In this document: positions 22,381 through 32,361 of the stretch, piece after piece
How positions within the stretch are numbered: position 1 is the first letter of the stretch
Layout: every line of letters begins with the position of its first letter
Source of the DNA: Absidia repens
Lineage: Eukaryota; Mucoromycota; Mucoromycetes; Mucorales; Cunninghamellaceae
Reading direction: 5' to 3'
Assembly (NCBI GenBank): GCA_002105175.1
Contig: MCGE01000021.1
Coordinates: 604,871 to 668,870, forward strand
Length of the DNA: 64,000 bases
Made by a program: the position numbers and the translations under genes
The notes under the pieces: generated by a model
Databases searched by the model: none
What the model saw: the letters and a program-made list of their open reading frames with translations, nothing else
Told to the model about the DNA's origin: nothing

Positions 22381-22899
22381 ATTCATGATGTTCCAGGGAG
22401 TCGAAGACCTTAAAAAGCTCCAGCGAAGTGACAGAGCATTTATTTTAAACAATGAAAATAATTGGGATAAGAATACAGGAATAAAAGAGGGTATTGAAAT
22501 AAAAAACTAAAGAATTGATATATATATATATATGTATACTATGTATACAAAAGCACTAGGAACTAAAAGAAAAGACGATAATAAAGGATAATGGGGCAGG
22601 GCGGAAATGATGATAGGAAGAAAAGGAAGGTATTCTATGAGCGATGGCAAAAGCCATGCCTGCTCTTGAACTTGTTGCGGATTTCTTGGTCGTGGAGGAG
22701 GGCGTGTCTGGAGAGCACTTCGATGTTTCCATCAACATCGACAACTACTTCCTTGATTCTTTTATACAACCTATTTAGAGATTCAGAATAAAGAATAAAG
22801 TGGTATTTGTTAATACAAAACAACAATATTGGTGATGGATGACCCATTATCGTTTACTTACTTGAGGACTTTTTTTTACATCCTCAGGTTCGTTTGTTA
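22270..22899. other. Spacer with a 44-nt A tract; unexplained coding-like patch
   Basis: The A run is at 22336-22379. On the minus strand 22847-22635 reads D-V-D-G-N-I-E-V-L-S-R-H-A-L-L-H-D-Q-E with normal composition, preceded by intron-like borders near 22780-22870. It may be the far end of the Tc1 relic next to it or an unrelated exon. Frames do not join, so no gene is called. Confidence 0.3.
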
Positions 22900-23520
22900 G
22901 GCCGGCATAGCTTATAACACATAGTCGTATATTTTTTGGGCAGGTTGAGATATACGAAAACATGTCTAAAAAAAAACGCCAGTGAGTATCACGTTGAGCA
23001 CTCGTTTGAAATAAAACAATAGTTTACCTTGTGTGTTCCCGTCCATGCCGGCTTTGATCTTCGCCAAGTACCCAGGACCATCCCACATAAAACAACCCCA
23101 CACAATAATGCTACCACCGCCATGCTTGTACGCCCAGTTGACATTATGGTCGCGCAACAATTCACCCTTCTGGATCCATGTCCACTGCTTTCCGTCCGAA
23201 CCAAAACGGTTTATCTTCATGTCGTCGCTAAAAACCACGAATCGTGTGTGCGGAAACGTGTTCACCTTCAGCTCGTAGACCTTCTTGCGCTTCGACTGCT
23301 GTCTTGTATTTGCCGGAAAAAAACGCCCTTATCACGTTTCCACCCATAGATGTATTGATGATAGTTGGTCTGCCGGCATGATTGGGAGATGAGATGGACA
23401 ATTCTTTCGTAATCTTGCTAGCTGTACTCAACGAAACGTTCACGGACTCTGAGATGTCGGTATAAGGCGTACCTGAACGAAGATTGGCTTCGATATCGCG
23501 TTTTTTTTTTTGAATGATAT
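22900..23520 (-). pseudogene. Tc1-like transposase relic
   Basis: An N-terminal helix-turn-helix part (23443-23228: S-T-A-S-K-I-T-K-E-L, later H-V-S-A-H-T-I-R) is followed in another frame by a DDE-region part (23265-22966). That part reads F-S-D-D-M-K-I-N-R-F-G, H-G-G-G-S-I-I-V-W-G-C-F and G-P-G-Y-L-A-K-I. The frameshift and the missing final catalytic segment mark it as dead. The family is Tc1/mariner; no terminal repeats were found. Confidence 0.72.
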
Positions 23521-23585
23521 AGCACGCATGATGTCAATGAGTTATTACTGGTAAAGAAGTGTAATGATGTAAGAAGATGGGAAAT

Positions 23586-23951
23586 TGTAATATTTGATAA
23601 AATAATAAGAAGACGTTATAAAAATAAGTGATATAACAGATATGGTTTTTATTAAATAAAATGATAGTGGGTTTTTATAGTAAAAGTATGGGAAGCGGAT
23701 GTTGGAATAATAAATTTCTATGATGATAGATGATTGTAGATGATAATGGATTATTGGTAGAGTTCGAGATGAGTGAATAAAATAGTGTATTATGGAAGAG
23801 ATGGATGATTAATCTTTGATATTGATTGTAGACCAAGTGAAACATAGCCAGTGTGAGGTTATGCTGGAGAGTGACAAGGTACAATTGTTGGGTCGTGATG
23901 GATAACCGCGTATCTGATATGTGTGGATGATGACAAATGACAAATACGACA
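23586..23951 (-). mobile_element. Solo LTR, family A, with 5-bp TSD
   Basis: Ends are TGTAATATTTG and TACGACA, that is TG..CA. Flanks are gaaat at 23581-23585 and gaaat at 23952-23956. It contains tataaaa and aataaa signals in the opposite (sense) orientation. This copy defines the family boundaries. Confidence 0.9.
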
Positions 23952-24242
23952 GAAATGAGTCTTTTTTTTTAATTTTTTTTTTTTTTTTTTTTTTGTTTAC
24001 GGTTCCTGGCTGAATAAATTTCCGTATACTCCGTCCAAAAAAAAAAAAAAAATGCTCATCCAAACGGCAAAATCCTTCGAATGCATAATTTTTTTCAGAT
24101 CCCCATCATGATGACATGATGAAAGCAAATCACCAAATACAATATGTCATTCAAAAGCTTATATAAAGCACTTTAATATAATATTAAAAAAAATAGATTT
24201 TATTATCGCAGTTACTGTGGTATAGATTGAAATTGCATGCCT

Positions 24243-24288
<46 letters not shown>

Positions 24289-24332
24289 CTCCTTTAACAC
24301 ATATATCGTGACAATAGTATGCCATGTTTATA
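23952..24332. other. Spacer with long T tracts
   Basis: T-rich runs at about 23961-23994 and 24246-24286 and an A run at about 24037-24051. The second T run lies just downstream of the three-exon gene on the minus strand. No gene seen. Confidence 0.4.
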
Positions 24333-24770
24333 CTATTCTGGGACAAATTCTTTCAAGACCCATAGGTTTCGACCTTGTAAATTTTTTTCTTCTGTTCTTC
24401 TTCTTTTAGTTGCCCCAAAATGATCCTTGTTTTCATTAAGCCACAGTGAGAATTGATGTTCAGTATATTTTTGAGGAAGCTTTGGGATACGGGAAGCCAT
24501 TGTCTGGAAGATTTCCTTGTTTGTCATAAAACGATAATCCCACACAGCTGGATTTTCAGGATCTTTGTTAACGAAAGTGGTTTTGGCGAGATCCATTATA
24601 TCGCTTTTCGTGTAGTTGGCTAAAATCAGAAAAGTGAAAACAATAAAATCAGTCAGCCAGTCATTGGGCGTACAGTATACACTATGGAGCGATTTACAAC
24701 TTTCTTTACCTGTTACGTCGTCGCTGCTATCAGAGGAGTCAGATTCATTATCACTAACGTCTGGTGCAGT

Positions 24771-24833
<63 letters not shown>

Positions 24834-25136
24834 GAGATGGAGTTAGTTTTGTCCCTGGTCTTGTGAAGTTATTACAAAACCCTTACCAGAGCATTCAACT
24901 TGTTGTGTTGGTGTTAATACTGGGCTGACGGGAGGAGTATCGGGATAGGTTTTGTAAACAAAAGGATTCTTCAACATTACCGCTTTACCCATCGCCATAG
25001 GTCTTAGTGGGTCACTTCCTGCTAGATATGTCACATCAAAAGGACCATCACGAAGAATTTCTTTGGCTTTTGCCCTATTTTCAATGCTTGGTATCAAATC
25101 CAATACGAGACATCCAGCTTGGCCTTTGGTAATCAT
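24333..25136 (-). CDS. Three-exon gene of unknown function
   Basis: Exons on the minus strand are 25136-24887, 24760-24710 and 24619-24333. Introns are 126 and 90 nt, both phase 1, with donors GTAAGG and GTAAAG and acceptors CACCAG and TTTTAG. Spliced length is 588 nt, 195 residues. The first part reads G-C-L-V-L-D-L-I-P-S-I and R-D-G-P-F-D-V-T-Y-L-A-G. Exon 2 is wholly acidic/Ser-rich (D-V-S-D-N-E-S-D-S-S-D-S-S-D-D). Exon 3 holds a charged helical region ending K-R-R-R-T-E-E-K-N-L-Q-G-R. An in-frame ATG at 25184 would add a Lys/Gln-rich leader. Intron 1 contains a 60-nt A tract (T on the coding strand) and intron 2 a TACAGTA scar. The consistent splicing argues for a real gene; I recognise no family. 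Confidence 0.7.
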
Positions 25137-25399
25137 TTTCGTTTGTTTTTTTTTTTCGTAAAACAATAAAGAGAAATGATTCACACATTATTTGGCTTTT
25201 TTTTATTTTATTTTCTTATCAAGTAGTCAAGTGACTTATGTTATGAATCAACAATGAATCTTCCCATCGCTCCTTTTGAATGATACTATTTTGTCGTGTA
25301 CAACCGTACATTTTATCCTCCTTGCTCTCTTCAAATGATAGTAGCTTTTTGTGTGTAACCATCTCTTGACATTTGACTAAAGGTCTTGTCCTTCCTTCT

Positions 25400-25716
25400 T
25401 GTAATGATTGTAGTAGAGAATAAAGTCAAAGTCAAAATAAGTGACACAAAGTTATATTTTTATTTTAGTAAAATGATGGAAGGCTTTTATAGTAAAATCG
25501 GGGAAGCGGTTATTGGAATAATAAATTTCTACTACTATTAAGGTATTATTGGATGAGATAGAAATGATGGAATACTGTGATTAGATGATTGAATGATTAT
25601 TGGTGTACTGGCAGATCGGGATTGAATATGACAGTTAGTGCCTGATCTGAGTGTGACATTTGCTATCTTTGAGAGATTGATTTATAATGTAAATATAGAG
25701 GATGACAAATACGACA
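25400..25716 (-). mobile_element. Solo LTR, family B, with 5-bp TSD
   Basis: Ends TGTAATGATTG..TACGACA, flanked by cttct at 25395-25399 and cttct at 25717-25721. It is inserted in DNA resembling the promoter region of the gag element at 42622-43098. Confidence 0.9.
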
Positions 25717-25870
25717 CTTCTCAGTTCCCACATCTCTTGTCTTCTTGTCTCACCTCTTGGCGTGCTCAGCACCTTCTTAGTTTGGTAAAAATAGCCCCAT
25801 CTTCCCCACTCTAGTTTAGTTTTATCTTTATTCGTTACCCTGTCCCCTATCTGTCAAGGTTTTACAGATC
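25717..25870 (+). mobile_element. LTR/leader fragment related to the gag element at 42.6 kb
   Basis: It shares cagttcccacatctcttg, cttggcgtgctcagcacctt and ccccactctagttta with 42655-42790, including the AT-rich promoter-like stretch. It lies in the opposite orientation to the neighbouring gag relic, so the two are probably not one element. Confidence 0.5.
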
Positions 25871-26019
25871 AATCATCAAAGGCTCGGTTGTTTCTGGATC
25901 ATGTTGTTTTGTTGATACTGCACCAAGACACACCTTTTTTGATTTCCCTATGGTTACATTGGAGCGAATATTAACTGTTGATGCTCTGACCGTGGTGCTG
26001 TTGGGGCAGTTTTGGACTA

Positions 26020-26026
26020 TACAGTA
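26020..26026. other. Putative Tc1/mariner excision footprint in gag
   Basis: TACAGTA inside the zinc-knuckle codons of the gag relic. With TA alone at this spot the CX2CX4HX4C pattern is complete; with the extra 5 bp the frame is lost. Confidence 0.8.
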
Positions 26027-26735
26027 TGTCGTGATTCACCACAGTATGCGCAAAGGTTTAAGCGATGTCGACTATCCTTTTCCTCCCTGGATAGTGGTGT
26101 GTATTTCCTTTTTATTGTGTCCACCTCCATTGGCTGTGCCTCGCTACTTTCTTGGTTATGGTTGTGTATGGGTGGTGGAGGCGCTGTGTACGTATTGTGG
26201 TGGGGAAACGATCTGGGAGGTCGTTGGTGATTCATGGCTGGTTGTGCGATTTTTTTTTTTGTATTCCTGGTCATACGTCGTTCCCTCAGTCGATTGTCGA
26301 GCTTGATGACCTTTTGCACGTATTCCTGGAAATCGTCGGGAAGATCACGGTTGTTAGTTCGTCCTGCAGGCTATCGTTCCACCCACAATAGGCGGACAGC
26401 CTTTTGGAAGTGCGCAGCGACATCAGACGCACTTGAATTTCCCTGACTTAGATTGGACAATTCTCATTGTGCTGTTTGGGCCATGTCTGGATCACCAAAA
26501 GCACCACGAAGACGTTGTAAGAAGGTAGGATAGCTGCTGATAAACGTTTCCTCTTCGTCGGTATCCAGATTTTCAAGGTATGGCTGTATCCATGCGAAAG
26601 CGGCACCGCGCATGAATAACACCTTGGACTTATCGTTCGGGAATTGACTTGGTGGAGTCGACACACACATACGACATTGGGTAATGAAGTTTGTCAAGTC
26701 CTTTCGACTTCCACTAACTGGCTGTGGATCCGAAA

Positions 26736-26742
26736 TACTGTA
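26736..26742. other. Putative Tc1/mariner excision footprint in gag
   Basis: TACTGTA between the N-terminal gag frame and the capsid frame. Reducing it to TA joins the two frames. Confidence 0.8.
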
Positions 26743-26879
26743 TGTGGTTCCCGATACTTTTCCTGCTCATTCACCGTAAGTCGGCGTACGAGGGATCTTA
26801 ATTCTTCAAGGTCGGTTGGTAATTCTTGGTCCATATCTGGTGACGTTTATTTTGATTCAATTCAGGTTTTAAAACACTA

Positions 26880-27513
26880 GAAGAAGGGAATGTGTACTTG
26901 CACCTATAGTGATAGGTGTGCACGCCAGGGAATATGGGTAGAAAAGGAAGGTGATTAGAACAATGTAGATTAGCATGACTATTCTTGAATGGGGCGTACA
27001 ATAATAAAGAACAGTAGAAGTGTGTATATATAGTAATGGAGAGGACTAGGCGTGACTAGATATATAGAATACTAAAATATACAATTAGGCAAATGTGTTA
27101 TGCAATAGGCATACAGTAATGCCGAAGGACACAGCGGAGATCAAATTACATTTTAGGAGCGAGACAATTAGGTTCAACAATGGATGACGAGACAACCAAA
27201 AATAATGTCTGATGAGGACAAGGAATTATATAGCGTGATATATAAAAAGAGACACTGGAAAAGATAAGTGGATCTTTGATAGTAGTGTTTAATTTACTGT
27301 ATGTTTATGAAAATAAAACAGTGATATTTGAACGTTGGTAATTGAATGTCTTCATCTTTTTATATTAAATCGGTGGAATATTCCGATTGGGAAAGATGGT
27401 AGTAAAAAGATGAATAGGAAGTAAAATGTTAATAGTGATAAGGGTTGGAGTAGTAGAGGATGTTAGGGGATTTATAAAGCAGTGGAGGAAGGAATGTGGT
27501 TGGAAGTATGAAA
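26880..27513. other. AT-rich spacer, no gene seen
   Basis: Two TACAGTA/TACTGTA heptamers (27112-27118, 27295-27301). No recognisable coding sequence or repeat. Confidence 0.35.
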
Positions 27514-27875
27514 TGTTTGTATATAAGGACAAGAGTAAATAAGTGATACAATTGATATGGTTTTTTTTATTGAATAAAATGACAGTGGGTTTTTATAGTA
27601 AAAGCTAGGGGAAGCGGGTGTTGTAATAATAAATTTCTATGATGATAGATGATTGTAGATGATAATGGATTATTGGTAGAGTTCGAGATGAGGGAATAAA
27701 ATAGTATATTATGGAATAGATAGATGATTAACCTTTGATCTTGATTGTAGACCAAGTGAAACATAGCCAGTGTAAGGATATGCTGGTGAGTGACAAGGTA
27801 CAATTGTTGGGACACGATGGGTAATCGCGTACCTGATATACAGTATGTGGATGATGACAAATGACAAATACGACA
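27514..27875 (-). mobile_element. LTR family A copy
   Basis: It matches the family throughout and ends in TACGACA at 27875, exactly at the outer edge of the left arm of the 27.9-34.4 kb inverted repeat. No TSD found. It carries TACAGTA at 27839-27845 where other copies have TA. Confidence 0.8.
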
Positions 27876-28459
27876 ATCATAAGGGAAAGAAATGGAGAGA
27901 AGACAATATATAATTTTTCTTTTTCGAGATATATTGTATTTATTGTATACAGCATGGAACTAAATGCTGTTAGAAGGGTAATAGTAAAATAATAATGAAT
28001 ACGATATAAGCAGTATGGAACTAAATACTGGTAAAATTCTATAGGGATAATAATAATACTAAGGATAACGTAAGAGGATGTCGGAGTATATACAGGATGG
28101 CTGATGATGGAATAAGAAGATATATACAATAAAGAGGTCTAGGCCAATAAACAAATATATACAAGGGATAAGATATATGGTACTGAAATGTTGATTTTTT
28201 TTGGTGGATTTTGTTGTGTTTTTTCTGTTTTTGTATTTTTTTGGTTTTTTTGGGGTACTGAAGGGTGGGGTAAGACATAGAAGTTGGGTATATAGTATAT
28301 ATTGTTGGATATTGGTGTTCGGGTTCATTAGTGAGTTTAATAGGCGGGAAGTGGTAGTATTTGGTGTGGGTATATATGTCGAGGGTATCTACACAAAAGT
28401 GGGTCTAACAGTTCAGACAAACATAAAATACTGTACATATCCATGCGTTTTTTCAATAC

Positions 28460-30026
28460 TTTACTTACCTTTTTCGTCAGGGTATCGATCATGGCCAAGG
28501 GTATATCATCATCATTAGGCCGCCGTTGCCTTGTTCCGTCCCGGTACCACTCCACGTCCACCTACCTTACTTATGGACCAAGACATCCATAATGAATGTA
28601 GTCGCCCTGTCACCTCCTCCTACCACCCTCCCTCACTCCTTGCCATCTTGACCCCGTCCTCCCTCGATCCACATCACCACAACCACTTCCCTCCTCCACA
28701 CCTTTTTTTATTCTGCCACCACATATGAAAACATCCATAGATGTCTTACCTTTTCAATCCTTCCGTCATTCAGACTAAGTGACACATCATCCACCACCAA
28801 AGCCACAAACCAGTTGTCCAAGTATCTCTTTTTTTTCAAACAAGTTCGTCAAGAGGTCCATTCCATTGCGTGTTTCCAGTGGGGCCATGATAGGATGTCA
28901 AGGTAAATCAATGGGTCGGTCACAAAGAAAATAAAGTGATTAGTATACGGTTCTATAATACCAAGTTTCATCTTTTGAATCTTACCCTTGTATTCTACCA
29001 AGTCATAGTGTTTCACCAGCCTGACGACGGTAATCCTATATGAGTCATAGCTCTCGGTATCAAACAAACTATGTGATTAGCATTGTTCTTTCTATTCAAT
29101 ACTTTCTTTTCCTTCTATTGATCTTACCATTACAAGATTATCAAGCAGCCAAGCAAGGAACTTGCGAATAAAAACACCGGTCTCGATAAAGATAAAAATT
29201 GATTACCATTGTTTTGGTAATTCTGTACATTGAATATATTATTATTTTGATTTTACCTTTGTTGGACCCAACTGTCATGTCACCACCAATGACCTATAGA
29301 CAGCAATACAAAAAGAATATCATTAGAAATCTATCGTTGCTTTTCTATCATGCACTGTAGTTCCTGTACATTACCTTCTATAATCTCATGGAACTATTTG
29401 ATTGATCACCATCACTCGGAAAAAAGGGGTGTCAGTAATGAATTTAGAGACACAGATGATTGTTGGCTTTAACTTACCGTCCAGATGCAAACATTTGCAG
29501 GGTTGTCTTGTCAAGGGAGCGATGATTGATCACAATCACTCGGAAAAAAGGGTTGTCAGTAATGAATTCAGAGACACACATGATTCTTGGCTTTAACTTA
29601 CCGTCCAGATGCAAACATTTGCAGGGTTGTCTTGACAAGGGAGGGAGACCCAAGGGGAGAACGTGCCTGAAAAAGAAAGGAAATAAAGCGCAACTAATGT
29701 ATGGTCCGGAAATAGAAGAGAGCCAATCAACCCTGCAGAAAGAAGAAAAGAAAAAGGAATACAGCCACAAATGTGTCCATACATGATGGCAAAAAAAAAA
29801 AAAAGGATATGGGCTAAGAAAGCCATTGCGACGAAGCTTCACTCAGGAATCAAAGGACCAAGACAACAAGGAGCACTCAGAGAATGATAGAAAGGAGACA
29901 ACAGGGCTGGGATAGAACTACATACACTATGGACGTCCCGAAGCAAGGCAAAGTTTCAGCGGAGCGCCCGGACACGGAACATTCAACTTCCTCGGCCCCT
30001 TCCACCTACAACTTCAGAGTAGCCAT
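28460..30026 (-). pseudogene. Left-arm downstream multi-exon gene, probably broken
   Basis: It follows the membrane ORF on the same strand after an acceptor (attgttag). Coding-looking exons share GTAAG-type donors with the right arm. One has V-D-W-L-S-S-like content, one F-D-T-E-S-Y-D-S-Y-R-I-T-V-V-R, one F-M-A-L-V-V-D-D-V-S-L-S-L-N-D-G, and one D-V-E-W-Y-R-D-G-T-R-Q-R-R. The first short ORF has an early stop (C-T-L-K-L-stop pattern) that the right arm lacks, and one exon is duplicated in tandem (29402-29526 and 29527-29650). Family not recognised. Confidence 0.45.
29402..29650. repeat. Tandem duplication of about 125 bp in the left arm
   Basis: Two adjacent copies share atcactcggaaaaaagg, gtcagtaatgaatt and taccgtccagatgcaaac. 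The right arm has a single copy at about 32760-32880, so the duplication post-dates the arms. Confidence 0.85.
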
Positions 30027-30111
30027 GATCTAACAATAAAAAAAAGGATAAGTCCCATCTAATCTAAAGAATGCAATTTTTTTGAAAGGGAGGGATTGAA
30101 TGGTATACCGT

Positions 30112-30804
30112 TCATTGGATGGACATGGACGAAAACATGTCCAAGAATTCGTCGTCCAAGTCACCACTTGGGGAGGGGGCAGCATCGAAGACACCAGGAA
30201 GGTCCAACTCATTGATCATGCCAACAAAGGCATCCACCCGGTCTTGCCAAACACAGGCAAAAGGAATTCCACCGCTTACGATCCAGCGGTTAGGGATCCA
30301 CAAAAAAAAGCGGAGCACCACCACAACCACCAGCCACAAGAAACACCAGGGAAGCGCTGCGAGTTGTTTCCATCGAAGGGATACGAAGTATCTACACTCC
30401 GCACCCAACAAAACCAGCCACAACCAATACCACACCGCGTAGTTCAGTGGCCACGAAGGTTCAGGAGCCAAGCACGCGACGGCCGTCCACAAGCAGGCCA
30501 AAGAAGCCACCGTCGCCACAAGATAAATGTACACTAACTGGATTCGTGACTTGGAAATCCAGCACACAACAGGACCCACCAACACCACCAAAAAAAAGTA
30601 ATTGGATACCCCGAAGGACAAAAGGGCAAACACCAAAAGAAGAGCGGAAGAAACAGAAGCAGGAGAAGAAAGCATTGCAGTAATGTAGAAATGTAGATCG
30701 TAGAAGACGAAAAAAAAAAGTAAATCGCAGTAAGAAAATAATAGATCGCTGAAGAAAGAAACGTAACGCAGTAAAAAAAAGACAAGAAAAGAAACTATAA
30801 ACAC
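30112..30804 (-). CDS. Multi-pass membrane protein, left-arm paralogue
   Basis: 230 residues from the first ATG. An internal ATG at 30675 gives 187 residues and lines up better with the paralogue. It has about four or five hydrophobic helices, separated by short basic loops (F-V-S-L-R-W-K-Q-L), then a hydrophilic C-tail ending D-D-E-F-L-D-M-F-S-S-M-S-I-Q. The right-arm protein shares the C-R-(Y/H)-F-(V/M)-S block, the L-D-(L/C)-P-G-V-F block and the D-D-x-x-L-D-x-F-x-S-x-S-I end, but is otherwise different, perhaps a third identical by eye. No known family recognised. The stop and the donor just after it (tgaacg/gtata) are conserved in both arms. Confidence 0.65.
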   Translation of the reverse strand: MFIVSFLVFFLLRYVSFFSDLLFSYCDLLFFFVFYDLHFYITAMLSSPASVSSALLLVFALLSFGVSNYFFLVVLVGPVVCWISKSRIQLVYIYLVATVASLACLWTAVACLAPEPSWPLNYAVWYWLWLVLLGAECRYFVSLRWKQLAALPWCFLWLVVVVVLRFFLWIPNRWIVSGGIPFACVWQDRVDAFVGMINELDLPGVFDAAPSPSGDLDDEFLDMFSSMSIQ

Positions 30805-31491
30805 CTAAAGAGAAAAAGAAATAGAAAATAGGTTTTTTTTTGTTTTTGTTTTTCTCAGGCCGGGGAAGACATTTCGCAATAAGGTTCCCGAACGGGATTT
30901 CAAATCAATTCAAAATTGCTTGCACAGTGCTTATGCACCTCAAGATTCATTAGGGCTGTTAACAGCATCTAATAGTGGACTTTGCAATACCACTCCCTTA
31001 CTACCTGTTCGTTACCCCTACTATTGACCTCCTCCCTTTTCACATAGTGTTGACTGTTATATAATTCAATAAAAAGTTTTTATTTTATTTCATTTTGCAA
31101 TATGTAACTAATGGGTGACAAAGCAATCCTACTGTGTCATAGGCTATTCTACAAACTATGCTATTGTGGTAGTACACTGTTCTGATAATGTGGGTCATAA
31201 AAAGAAGAGAGATTCAAAGCTGAATGGTGAGACCTGCATCCACGAATCTATAGATCGGAAGCTGCAGGGTTGGCATTAGAAGAATGAGGAGGGTGATTCA
31301 GGTGGCTGGTGAGTTGAGGAGAACGACTGTAAGATAAAAGAGAGGGTAAGCATTCATTTTGAATCCCGACATGACAACCCCGGTCCAGAATTTTTTGCGG
31401 ACTGTCATTTCACCCCTGCAGGGGGCTGGAAAAACAAAACAAAACAAAACCGAATTTTTTTTTCTCTTTCTCTTTCTCTTTTTCTCTCCAG
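30805..31491. other. Spacer between the two arms; shared upstream region
   Basis: Both membrane genes are transcribed away from this spacer, so it would hold both promoters. It contains a partial R repeat (about 30950-31200: tattcaataaaaagtttttattttatttca shortened, then gggtgacaaagcaatcctac). It also has pyrimidine-rich leader-like DNA at 31450-31500. Confidence 0.55.
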
Positions 31492-32280
31492 GTGTTTTTT
31501 TCAGTTTCTTCTTTTTTTATTCCAGCGATATTCCAGCGATCTTCCTTTATTCTCCCAGCGATTTTTTTATTTTTCTATTTACGTGCTTCTTCTCTTACTA
31601 CGATGCTTCTTTACGCATACGCGCTTGCTTTCTTTTCCGTTTGGTTTTTGTCCTTGTCCGGGACCTATTATTTGTCTGCCCTGCTCTCCTCATTCCCGAT
31701 GGTAGCGGCTATTTCCTCTTGCCGCCATCTTTGGTACTGTTTTATTTTGGTGACCATGGCATTTCTGTCATGTTTCATGATGACTTCTGCGTGTGCCATT
31801 GATGACACACAAGGATATTGGTTTGCGCTCTTTTTGGCCACTTTGACGCTGGCGATGATTGTGCCTTGCCGGCACTTCATGTCGGTCCATTGGAAACGTT
31901 TGCTGGGTCTCCCTTTGGACCTATTGGAATTCGTGCTTGCTGTCCTGTTCCGTTTGGTGTTGTGGGCACCATATTGCATGGTGTCCTTGCAATTGGTTAG
32001 TCTCCTTGACTACATCTTGGACGCTCCCTTTGACGACCTGAGCGCCAAGATCAAGCAATTGGATTGCCCAGGTGTGTTTTACCTGCCCCCCTCCCTAGCA
32101 ACAATGCGCTCCTGGGATGCCGCCGCCACCGCCACCGCCACCAACACCACCACCAGCCCCCACTACGGCTACGTTGAAGGACACGTAGACCGTTGGGCCA
32201 TTGACCATCACACCAATGGCCCATCCGATGACATGGACATGGACCTTCTGGACAGCTTTGCGTCCTTGTCCATTGCTTGA
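31492..32280 (+). CDS. Multi-pass membrane protein, right-arm paralogue
   Basis: 262 residues from 31492; an ATG at 31603 (M-L-L-Y-A-Y-A-L-A-F-F) gives 225 and fits the left paralogue. About five hydrophobic segments lie in the first 170 residues. They are followed by the shared block C-R-H-F-M-S-V-H-W-K-R-L, by L-D-C-P-G-V-F, a low-complexity A-T-A-T-A-T-N-T-T-T stretch and the conserved end D-L-L-D-S-F-A-S-L-S-I-A. Codon third positions are more GC-rich than in the flanks. The function is unknown; a membrane-located, fast-diverging paired protein would fit a recognition or transport role, but that is speculation. Confidence 0.65.
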   Translation: MFFSVSSFFIPAIFQRSSFILPAIFLFFYLRASSLTTMLLYAYALAFFSVWFLSLSGTYYLSALLSSFPMVAAISSCRHLWYCFILVTMAFLSCFMMTSACAIDDTQGYWFALFLATLTLAMIVPCRHFMSVHWKRLLGLPLDLLEFVLAVLFRLVLWAPYCMVSLQLVSLLDYILDAPFDDLSAKIKQLDCPGVFYLPPSLATMRSWDAAATATATNTTTSPHYGYVEGHVDRWAIDHHTNGPSDDMDMDLLDSFASLSIA

Positions 32281-32361
32281 ACGGTATAGTATTTGAAAAG
32301 AAGATATAACAGTAACATTCTCGAACGCAGGTTGACTTATATTTTTTTTTATTGTTAGATC

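Larger units (their letters stand above)
25990..26834 (-). pseudogene. LTR-retrotransposon gag relic
   Basis: The minus strand encodes a gag of the Ty3/gypsy type: a capsid part (G-A-A-F-A-W-I-Q-P-Y-L-E, L-R-G-A-F-G-D-P-D), a basic Pro/His-rich linker and a zinc knuckle beginning C-A-Y-C-G-E-S-R-H. It is broken by two in-frame stops near 26462 and 26375, both consistent with C-to-T changes. It is also broken by two 5-bp TACAGTA-type insertions (26736-26742 and 26020-26026). Ignoring the two insertions puts all segments, including the last Cys of the knuckle, in one frame. Confidence 0.8.

Noticed and set aside
29474..29842. Cys/Phe-rich 122-residue protein on the minus strand
   Set aside because: It spans exon, intron and duplicated exon of the left-arm gene, so the open frame is fortuitous.
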